Below, piece by piece: positions 29,998 through 38,800 of a stretch of DNA of 64,000 bases. How positions within the stretch are numbered: the stretch's first letter is position 1; each line of letters opens with the position of its first letter. The notes under the pieces are model-generated. The model was not told the DNA's origin. It saw only the letters and a program-made list of their open reading frames with translations, and searched no databases. The position numbers and the translations under genes are program-made. Source of the stretch: Pseudomonas sp. MAG733B (GTDB taxonomy: Bacteria > Pseudomonadota > Gammaproteobacteria > Pseudomonadales > Pseudomonadaceae); the NCBI RefSeq assembly GCF_036884845.1, contig NZ_CP145732.1, positions 2,790,001 to 2,854,000 on the forward strand, read 5' to 3'.

Positions 29998-32900
29998 ATG
30001 GCTAAAGTGATCCCCGTTGGTCAGCCGGTCAACGATGCAGAACGCAGCGCTATCGCTTACCTGAGGGATCGCTTGCCAGACAGCTACATCCTGCTACACA
30101 ACTTTGAAATTGAACGTCATGGCGAGCGTTTCGAGATCGACATCGCGCTGCTGACTTCGCATACGCTGTACCTGATTGATGTGAAAGGCACACGCGGCAC
30201 CATTGATGTATACGGCAACAAGTGGTATCCCGAAGGGCGTGCGCCATACCCTTCGCCGCTGGGCAAACTGCGCGGGCATGCGCGCACTGTGAAGGGCTTG
30301 GTCACTCAAGCCCATCCGGGGCGACATGAGCTGGACGACATCTACGTGGATGCGGCCGTTCTGCTTACCGCGCCGGATGCGCATCTGAACGACCGCGAGC
30401 AAATAGACGCAGACCGGGTGGTGAAGTTGAAGGATGCCGAGCGCTACTTCAAAGACGCTACGCGCATTCCTGCACGCTTTTCGAAGAGTATTCTGCAGCA
30501 GCAAGCGTTGATCCTGCATGCCTTAAAGGTAGTGAAGCCGGCGTCTGCCATGCAGCGCTTTGGGCACTGGGAGGTGAAGGAAAAACTTGGTGCGGCCCAG
30601 GCCTACGTCGAGTTCCGCGCAGAGAACGTCTTTGCGGGCGGTACGGCCCGTTTGCGTGTTTACCAAGCGGACCCTTACCAGCCTGAAGAAGTGCGCAAGG
30701 CTCAGGTCAACCGTATCGCTAATGCCTATCGGGCATTGTCCAAGCTGCCCCTGCATCCCAACATCGTCGCCGCTAGGGACTTCTTTCCCACTGACGACGA
30801 CAAATCATTCATCCTAGTCTTGGATGACGCACTCGGCCAGGCGCTGACTGTGCACATGGCTCGGCCGCAGTTGGCGCTGACCCTGGATCAGAAGTGGCGC
30901 GTGGCCAAAGACCTGCTGGCTGCTCTGGTTCATGCCCATCAACATGGTGTGGTGCATCGTAACCTCACGCCGGGCGCGATCTTGATTGGTCAAGATGGTA
31001 CCACTCGCATAACGGACTTTGACTTCGCCAAGCCCCGCGTGGACCGCAGCTCGACGATTGCGGCGGACATCGTTGATTTGGTCGAGAAAGCCTACGTAGC
31101 CCCAGAGGCATTTCGCGAGCCGGGTGCGGCGTCAGTCGCGTCGGACATCTTTGCGGCTGGAGTCATCATCTATGAATTGTTCACCGGAGAGCGTCCGTTT
31201 GCAGGCGAGCCCACCACCGTATGGGATCGCGACGGCGAGTTTCTGAACAAGCCTTCTGCGCTGCGGCCTGAGTTGAATGACGCTTTCGATGCTTGGCTGC
31301 AAAGTCTGTGTGCGTTTGACGAGTACAAGCGGCCACTGGCTCCCAATGCGTTGGCGGCATTGAATGCCTTGCTACAGCCTGTGGCACTACAATCTGCGAC
31401 TCCCGTTGAAGTATCTGGTTCTGAACCCGCGGAGGTGTCTGATGACCAAGCCGACTACCTGAACCTGGTGGCAGGCTATCGGTTGACCCACAAGTTCATC
31501 ATTGAGAAGAAGCTGGGGCGTGGCAGCTTCGGCGTGGTCTACAAAGTGATCGACACACTGGGCGATGTGGCACGCACGGTGAAACTAATTGTCAGCGACC
31601 GGCACTCGACCCTGGATCGTCTAAAGCAGGAGTACCGCCACCTGGTGCATATTCCTGAGCACCCGCACGTGGTGCGCGTCTTGGACGCGGATGTGATCCA
31701 GGGTCGTGACATTCCTTTCCTCGTCTTTGAGTACGTGGAGGGCTCCGACGTTGGCGACATGATTCAGGAGCGACTGCTGTCACCTGAAGATGCTTTGGAG
31801 CTGGGCAAACAGGTGATTGAGGGCCTGGTGCATCTGCATACACATGGCTTTCATCATTGTGACATTAAGCCGAGAAACCTCCTGTGGACGCAGAAGGGTG
31901 CGAAGATCATTGACTTCAATGTGTCGGTGCGGGCTGATGATAAGGATTCGCGAGGAGGCGGCTCGCGTCGTTATTTGCCGCCTGATTTCGACCCTGAGGT
32001 CATTCCGCATAACGGGGAACGCGCAGACCGCGATCTGTATGCCTTGGGGCTGACGCTGTATGAAGCGCTGACTTCGCGGTATCCCTGGGACACGACAGAG
32101 CCACCCATCAATAGGTCTGCGCCAGACCCTCGCGAGTTGTCGGGGTTCTCTGACCTTGAGCCAGAGCTGGTGAACGTGGTGCTGAAGGCCATCGCCCCGC
32201 GTCGTGCGGAGCGATTTGCCGCTGCTACAGATTTTCGTGATGCCCTAACCGAGATACGCCACGCGCGGCGCATCCAAACCACGAGCTTGGCGACGATGGC
32301 CGCAGCCGCTAGTTGCGGCAATTCCGTATTCTCAGGGGCCGCGCCTAACAGCAACGCCTTCGTGTCGCACCTGCTCACACTCTTCAGCCAAAGCCGCCGC
32401 AGTAATGCCGGTACGCGCGGCATGGACGCACTGGGTTTTTCTACCTATGTGGACACCGCCTTGGATCGGGCACTGTTGCCAGCGGTACTGTCGGGCGAGT
32501 TTCGTTTGGTACTGATCTCCGGCAACGCGGGCGATGGAAAAACGGCCTTCTTGCAGCGTTTGGAGAAGGAGGTTGAAATCCGCGGCGGATCGTCCAATCG
32601 CGGCCTGCCCAATGGCAGCGAGCTGGCTTTGGACGGCAAGCGTTACCTGGTCAACTACGACGGCAGCCAGGACGAAGGCAACAAAGACAACAGCCAGGTG
32701 TTGTTGGACTTCTTGGCCCCCTTCAAGGGCGGTGAAGCAAGCGATTGGAAGCCGAAAGAAACCCGCCTCATTGCAATTAATGAAGGCCGCTTGGTGGACT
32801 TCCTTGCGACGCACGAGCGCGACTTTCCTGAGCTGACTGCCCTGGTTCGACGGTCGTTTTCGACGGGTGAAGCCGAGTCCGGCGTCGCGGTGGTGAACCT

Positions 32901-34161
32901 AAATCTGCGCAGCGTGGTGGCAGAGGCTGAAGGGGGCTCGATTCTAGAGCGCACACTGCAGAGCATCGTACAGACCAAGAATTGGTCGGCCTGCGAGAAC
33001 TGCGACCTAAAAGACAGCTGCTACGCCTTGCATAACGCGCGCAGCTTCCAGGATGAGATTGCTGGCCCGCGCTTGCTGGAGCGACTCAAGACCCTCTACA
33101 CAATGGCGCACTTGCGTGGGCGCTTGCACATTACGATGCGTGATCTGCGCTCGGCGCTGTCGTTCATGCTGATAGGCAACCGCGATTGCGGCGAAATTCA
33201 TGCGCTGTACGCGGCCGGTAAGCATGACGAAGTGGCTCGCAGCTATTACTTCAACAGCTGGATGGGCGGTGGGCAGCCGACTTCGGATCGATTGCTCACC
33301 TTATTGAGCGATCTAGATGTGGGCAAGCAGGAAGACCCACGCTTCGACCGAGGACTGGATTTTGTGCAGCCGGATGACCGTGCGCTGTTCCGTTTCGAGC
33401 AGCGGGGGAAATTCGATTTCGAGGTGCTGAAGCGTCTGTTCGGGGATCTGCCTCGCGGGGTTTCTGACGTATCGGTTCTACAGCGCGCACGCAAGCATCG
33501 TGAGTACGTGGCGATGGCCCGGCGCAAGCACTTCTTTGAGCGACGTGACGCGAGCTGGGAAAAGATGCTGCCGTACCGCTCGGCTAAACGCATGGTCGAA
33601 ATCGTTCGTGGCGAAACGTCAATTGACGCACTGATAAGCGAAATTCTGCATGCCATCAACCGAGGCGAGGGCCTGCAACGACCGGAGCGCTTGGGGGCTA
33701 GCTTGGCTTTGCAGTTGCGTCAGGTTGAGCGCGGTACGGTCCGCAGCTATCGGCTCTTCCCCGTAGAGGGGTTTGGTCTGCAGGTACAGGACTTCGCCGC
33801 CAAGGCACGCTTCGTCGAGCACCTGCCAGCAGGCCTGCTATTGAAGTTTCAGGGCCAGGGTGCCGGTGCTATCTCCAGTGAGTTGATTATCAACCTTGAT
33901 GTGTTCGAGATGTTGATGCGATTGAATGAAGGCTACCGGCCCAGTGTGGAGGAAATGCAGGGCTTCTACCTCTGCTTGGGCGTGTTCAAGAACAGTCTAA
34001 ATGCTCAGCCCTATCGGGAGATTCTGTTGACTACCACGGGACATGATTTCTACCGTTTGGCGCGTCATGACGACGGCCGGGTGGAAATGCGTTTGCTGCA
34101 GGGTACGGTGATCAGTGGGCTCAAACAAGAGGCCAAAGAACGAGGTCTTAGGGGGAACTGA
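29998..34161 (+). CDS. mad6: MADS protein kinase MAD6 with NERD, two kinase domains and a P-loop domain
   Basis: A 1387-residue multidomain protein. Residues 1-110 are a NERD nuclease-related domain with Asp48 and Asp61-x-Lys63 in place. Residues 200-460 are a kinase fold whose catalytic loop reads HRN (Asn322 instead of Asp) and DFD (340-342), so it is probably inactive. Residues 495-760 are a second kinase with glycine loop GRGSFG (507-512), Lys529, HCDIKPRN (Asp622) and DFN (639-641), probably active. A P-loop GNAGDGKT follows at 842-849, and a Cys cluster at 999, 1002 and 1008 may bind zinc. The layout recalls BREX PglW. It starts 3 bases after mad5 and likely is the signalling or effector hub. 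Confidence 0.87.
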   Translation: MAKVIPVGQPVNDAERSAIAYLRDRLPDSYILLHNFEIERHGERFEIDIALLTSHTLYLIDVKGTRGTIDVYGNKWYPEGRAPYPSPLGKLRGHARTVKGLVTQAHPGRHELDDIYVDAAVLLTAPDAHLNDREQIDADRVVKLKDAERYFKDATRIPARFSKSILQQQALILHALKVVKPASAMQRFGHWEVKEKLGAAQAYVEFRAENVFAGGTARLRVYQADPYQPEEVRKAQVNRIANAYRALSKLPLHPNIVAARDFFPTDDDKSFILVLDDALGQALTVHMARPQLALTLDQKWRVAKDLLAALVHAHQHGVVHRNLTPGAILIGQDGTTRITDFDFAKPRVDRSSTIAADIVDLVEKAYVAPEAFREPGAASVASDIFAAGVIIYELFTGERPFAGEPTTVWDRDGEFLNKPSALRPELNDAFDAWLQSLCAFDEYKRPLAPNALAALNALLQPVALQSATPVEVSGSEPAEVSDDQADYLNLVAGYRLTHKFIIEKKLGRGSFGVVYKVIDTLGDVARTVKLIVSDRHSTLDRLKQEYRHLVHIPEHPHVVRVLDADVIQGRDIPFLVFEYVEGSDVGDMIQERLLSPEDALELGKQVIEGLVHLHTHGFHHCDIKPRNLLWTQKGAKIIDFNVSVRADDKDSRGGGSRRYLPPDFDPEVIPHNGERADRDLYALGLTLYEALTSRYPWDTTEPPINRSAPDPRELSGFSDLEPELVNVVLKAIAPRRAERFAAATDFRDALTEIRHARRIQTTSLATMAAAASCGNSVFSGAAPNSNAFVSHLLTLFSQSRRSNAGTRGMDALGFSTYVDTALDRALLPAVLSGEFRLVLISGNAGDGKTAFLQRLEKEVEIRGGSSNRGLPNGSELALDGKRYLVNYDGSQDEGNKDNSQVLLDFLAPFKGGEASDWKPKETRLIAINEGRLVDFLATHERDFPELTALVRRSFSTGEAESGVAVVNLNLRSVVAEAEGGSILERTLQSIVQTKNWSACENCDLKDSCYALHNARSFQDEIAGPRLLERLKTLYTMAHLRGRLHITMRDLRSALSFMLIGNRDCGEIHALYAAGKHDEVARSYYFNSWMGGGQPTSDRLLTLLSDLDVGKQEDPRFDRGLDFVQPDDRALFRFEQRGKFDFEVLKRLFGDLPRGVSDVSVLQRARKHREYVAMARRKHFFERRDASWEKMLPYRSAKRMVEIVRGETSIDALISEILHAINRGEGLQRPERLGASLALQLRQVERGTVRSYRLFPVEGFGLQVQDFAAKARFVEHLPAGLLLKFQGQGAGAISSELIINLDVFEMLMRLNEGYRPSVEEMQGFYLCLGVFKNSLNAQPYREILLTTTGHDFYRLARHDDGRVEMRLLQGTVISGLKQEAKERGLRGN

Positions 34162-35834
34162 TGGCGTTGCAAAAGAAGGACAGAGAGTTCCGCCTCCCGA
34201 AAGTCAGCTACCTCGATTTCAAGACCATCGAGATGGACCGCGTGCTCACGGGCTTGTTTGAGCGCTTGGAGCACGGCGGCTATCCGAGCGTGTTTCGCGA
34301 CAAGCGCGAGCTGACTGTGGACAAGTTCGTGGACGACATCCTAGATGCCGGTGACCGCTTCTTGGGGTTCGCTCAGCACCGAGATATGGTGCAGCGCTGG
34401 GTTGAAACCCATCTCATGGACATCGTCAATCGCGGCAAAAAGAATGCTGCGGTGGCTGGCCCACGTCCCCTCCATGGTTATACCTACCGCTTTCGCAACC
34501 CCAAGCATTCACGTGACTATGGTGCTGCCCAACACCTGTATCAGATGCTTCACCACGCTCGGCATCTTTCGGGGCACAAAGCCATCGAGCACTTGAAAGC
34601 CTTCTTCTTTGATGGCTTCGACAAGCTCACACGAGAGCTGAACGACAAGGCGCTGACTGACATTGAAACGTCCACGCTGCTGCACTTCCTGTCGCAGCGC
34701 AAAGATACTGCGGATACCCGTGCCGGGGGCGACCGCTTCGCCCCAGTGTGTATTGGATCAGCAGACTTGATGGCCGAGGACATTCAGCGACTGCTGTTCT
34801 ACAAGCCCTTCATGCCGCGCTCGGTGATGGTGGAGTACCTGAAGATATTGCTCTCGTTCCACCTAGCCCTCTACCACTTGCGGCTACTGAAGCTCTTGCC
34901 CGCCTGGCAGAAACTGGGGGGGGCAAATTCGCTTTGTGCAGATACAGCATGCCCGATGAGGCCGCGTGAACAGCGTAAACCGCAGGGGGACTGCCCTTAT
35001 AAGCTGGGGTTGTTTGTTGACCTCACCGGCAGCGCTGACTCGACAACCGCCACCCTCGCTGAGCGTAGTGCCGATGGCTATTACCGGCGCATCCCTAGCT
35101 TCATCCGTGCGTACTTTGTTGCGAAGAAGCTAGACGAGTTCTCTGAACACCTTGTTCGGCGCGGCAAATTGATACGTCCATTGAATTCGGTGTTCACCGT
35201 CGGTGAACTGTATGGACTTCAGGCCGAGCCATTTGCGGAGGAACGGGACAAGTTCTTCGGTGAGCGCCTGGCGGGGCTCTTGGAGTCTTTGTCAGAGGGC
35301 GAGGCCGGGCTGGATGCCGAGGTTGAGGCCATCACCAAGATGGGGCTATCGGATTTTGAGACCTACATCGAGATTCTTGTTGCCCTCCGTGGAGCATTCC
35401 ACAGGAAGTACATCGTCGAGTCGCTTGACGCGACGATGCTTAAAAACAAGCCCGGGGCGCTTCTGGCTCAATCGCGTGCGCGGAGTGCCCCGCGCCGATT
35501 TGCTCTTGAGAGTCGTTTGCTGGAAGTGTTGCTGCAGATCGCGGTGCTGCGTCCAGGAGGTGATGCGGGCTACTTTACGGGTGAGATGCGAATTGACGAT
35601 CTGCTGTCCTTTCTGCGCGAGCGTTACGGCCTCTACATCGATCAGTTGCCTCCCGGCGAGGGTTTTTCAACGCCAACCATCGATGAGCGTAAAACCCTAC
35701 GAAGCAACGTTCAGGCATTTACTGGACGCCTGCGGGAGATTGGCTTCTACCGCGATTTGTCCGATGCCTATGTGACCCAGACGGTTGTGCCGCGTTATAC
35801 GATTGCAGAACTAACAGAAGGAACGCGCACATGA
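34161..35834 (+). CDS. mad7: MADS protein MAD7
   Basis: A 557-residue soluble protein with no recognisable catalytic motif. It is mostly helical; a Cys cluster around residues 258-280 (LCADTACPM ... GDCPYKL) may be a small zinc site. The start ATG shares its first base with the mad6 stop (TGATG), and the end overlaps mad8 by 4 bases, so its output is tied to both neighbours. Assigned as MAD7 by place and size in the eight-gene order. Confidence 0.75.
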   Translation: MALQKKDREFRLPKVSYLDFKTIEMDRVLTGLFERLEHGGYPSVFRDKRELTVDKFVDDILDAGDRFLGFAQHRDMVQRWVETHLMDIVNRGKKNAAVAGPRPLHGYTYRFRNPKHSRDYGAAQHLYQMLHHARHLSGHKAIEHLKAFFFDGFDKLTRELNDKALTDIETSTLLHFLSQRKDTADTRAGGDRFAPVCIGSADLMAEDIQRLLFYKPFMPRSVMVEYLKILLSFHLALYHLRLLKLLPAWQKLGGANSLCADTACPMRPREQRKPQGDCPYKLGLFVDLTGSADSTTATLAERSADGYYRRIPSFIRAYFVAKKLDEFSEHLVRRGKLIRPLNSVFTVGELYGLQAEPFAEERDKFFGERLAGLLESLSEGEAGLDAEVEAITKMGLSDFETYIEILVALRGAFHRKYIVESLDATMLKNKPGALLAQSRARSAPRRFALESRLLEVLLQIAVLRPGGDAGYFTGEMRIDDLLSFLRERYGLYIDQLPPGEGFSTPTIDERKTLRSNVQAFTGRLREIGFYRDLSDAYVTQTVVPRYTIAELTEGTRT

Positions 35835-38800
35835 CGCAGGGACTGCGTGAAATCACTAGCCAAGAACTGAGCGCGGCGCTTGAGTCTGTCTTGCTACCGA
35901 GGCTTTGCAAAGTCTTGGCTACTCGTGATCTTGGGCATTGCATGCGTGTCACCGACCTGGACCGTGAGCTGATGATCCGCTTAGCAGGGGGGCTGCGTGC
36001 GGCCATACCCTCTGCCAATGTGGTTGTGCTCGCAGACGACGCACTGCGTGCCCACGCACCGGAATTAGCGGTGACGAGCACCAAGCTCGTTGAGCTGCGC
36101 AACCCATTGCCTAACGATGAGCTAAGGCCCCCGTTGCTGGTCTTTGTGCCGAACGATCTACGTGCCTCTGCCGAGGATTCGTTCGGTGTCGCGACGTTTG
36201 AAGAGGTGTCGATTGATGGTGCCTACGCTGAGCTGAATACACTGGTGATCACGCAAATTCCGGCCAATCTTCGGGTTTCGGTCGAAGCCTGTTTGGGTGA
36301 GTTGCGTCGGAGCGATTCGCGCTGGCGATATGCCGACGACGCTGCTGTTGCGCGATACTTGTTGACGTGTCAAGTCAATGGCTTTGACCCGGAGGCGATG
36401 GGGGCTGCGCTGTTCGAGATGGCCCTCGTGCCAGATTTCGAGTTGTTCCAGCAGGCGGAACGCGCCCCTGCGAGGCTGGCGCGCAACCGCGAATGCGTAG
36501 AACAGGTCACATGGTCAACCAAGACAGAACGGGTGCGCGCCCTTGAGTTGGGCCTACTCGATCCGGTTTTCTGCAAGCAGCTTGGTGAGTTCTTTTCGAG
36601 GGTTGGTGTAGCCAATCCAAAGGAATGGACCCAACTGATCGTCCGCGACCGGGTCAATTGGCCCCTCGCGTTCAACAACTGGCTATTCGAGGACGGGGGC
36701 GTCAATCCGGATGCCATCTTCATTGGTGATGTTGAGCTGCCAGATTTGCCGGTGGTGAAGGATGACAATGAAGATATCCGTCTGGCAGAGCTGATCGGTC
36801 ACCGAGTATTGCCCATCTCGAAGACGGGGCTGAAGAAATTCAGTGTGTCCTTCAGGGTCGATCCTGTGCCGTCCAAGGTGGAAGGCTTGTCTCGATTCGT
36901 GGCTGAGGTGGTGTCGCGCGACAATGGCCCCACAGGCTTGCGCCGCCGCAAGGCAGCATGGGGCAAGGGAGCGGATTCTGGCGTGATCGCATTTTCGTCG
37001 ATTGGCAAGATCGACTGGGAAGAGGGTTGGCACTTTGTGCGCGTATACGGGGAGACCGAAGATGGTGACCGTATTCCGCTTGCTGATGGGGAGGGCAATC
37101 TTGTTCGCCTCAACAGCGATGCTTCCGAGACCTTTGCCAATGCCAACGAGAGCGATCTTTTTTATGTGGTCACCGACGACGAGATAGAAGTTGAGCCTCC
37201 ACAGCGTGCGGTGCCGCGCGAGCCAAGCTTGATGCATGCGCTGCTGCGTGCGCGCTTTGCTGCTGTGGCTCAGGATCGAGACCCCAGTTCTGTCTCGATC
37301 ACAGGTTGCGCTTGGGTGGAGCGAAGCAGCAAGGCTGCCGCTAGTGGTGAGACCCTGGAGGTTCGGCTGGGGAAAGAAGGGAAGGCGAATGTCTTGGTGT
37401 CCGCTGTGTTGGCTGGCCTGGAGCGCGCCTTTCTTGGCGACCCGGATGGCCTCAATCGATTGAGGCTGTCGATCAACGCTTCCGGCGTTACCACGCGATC
37501 AACTATCTCCTTCAAATGGCCGACTTCGGATGAGGCGGCGAGGTTTCGGGAGTCTCGGGCTATCTTCTTTGGCGTAGTCCTGCAAGACGATCAGCGGCTG
37601 ATCATGCAGGCCAGCGACCTTTTGAGCCTGCAGGAGCCCGCTCAGAACTACGCAGCAGCCTACCTGGCCTGGATTGATGCTGTGTTCGTCCGATGCAGTT
37701 CAACAGATGCAGTCATTGTACGCCAGGCCTTTGAGGAGTTGCGTTGCGCACTCACCATCGATTCGGTTGCTTTGGTGTTGGAGGATTATCAAGGTAGGCG
37801 GCGTGACGCCGTTCTTTTGGGCCCGACTCATCCGCTTCGTGCCAGCTGGCATGTCGCCTGGAGCCAGCTGGGGCAGACCTGGATGGAGCGCAGCCAGGCT
37901 AGTGGCCGCGAGTTTGTGGTGCCGACCCGAGACGCTGTGATCAAGCAGCTTGCACCTGCGGCGTTTCCACCTGTATTACCTTTCGGTGAAGAGCTGGGGC
38001 GCACGGCGCTGGCTGTGGACAACATCAACCCGTTTTGGTCGCTGTATGCGGCGACCGACGAGAAAGACCCGCGTGGTTTAGTTGGAGAGGTGTGTGCTGC
38101 CCTAGGGCTGCCCGAGCCCGCAATTGGTGGCGCGACCATTGATAGCGCCTACTTGGCGGCTCGGGTACAGCGCTATCTGATCCAGCACCCGTATGTTGAG
38201 ACGTTGACAGTCAATGCATTCAATGCAGGACGGGCAACAGCCTTGGCTGAAGTGCTGCTTGCCCTGCAGCGTCATCCCGAATTTGCCGATCTTCGGTACG
38301 ATATCAGGCTGTTCGTGCCCGATCCGGCGGCTCCTTCAACGGGGGATGCGCTGCTGGAACTGTTAGCCCCCGACTCGGGAAACAGCGCAAAGGAGGCTGA
38401 CGCATTCTGTTCGCCGACCGACAGCCACTTGCACCCCAAGTTGCGGTTGGCGATTCGCGCGATCAAGGAGTTCCGAGACGAGCCTGAATCGCATACCGCG
38501 CACCTGTCGTTCTTGTTTGACATGTTTCCGGCGGAGGAAATCCGCGCTGTTGACGTTCAGGAGTCAGATGACTCCTCATTCGTCCATGGCCTTGTCCAGC
38601 CCTTCCAGGTGGATTACGTGGAGGATGAGCAATCCATCACTTGGCTTCGCCGCCCGTTGCACGGTATGGCTCAGCCGATTGAGGGGGCGGAGGCTTTGTC
38701 CGACCTGATGGGAGGCATCTCCCGCGCTGTTTCGGTTGCCGTGGCGACCGTTGCGCGCAGCCAATATCTGCCGCATGCGCGGCCGGTGGTGGCGTTGAGC

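Noticed and set aside
34910..34990. Possible frameshift in mad7 at a run of G
   Set aside because: An alternative frame looks coding for a few residues, but the main frame stays open for 557 codons and overlaps mad8 as expected, so I keep it intact.
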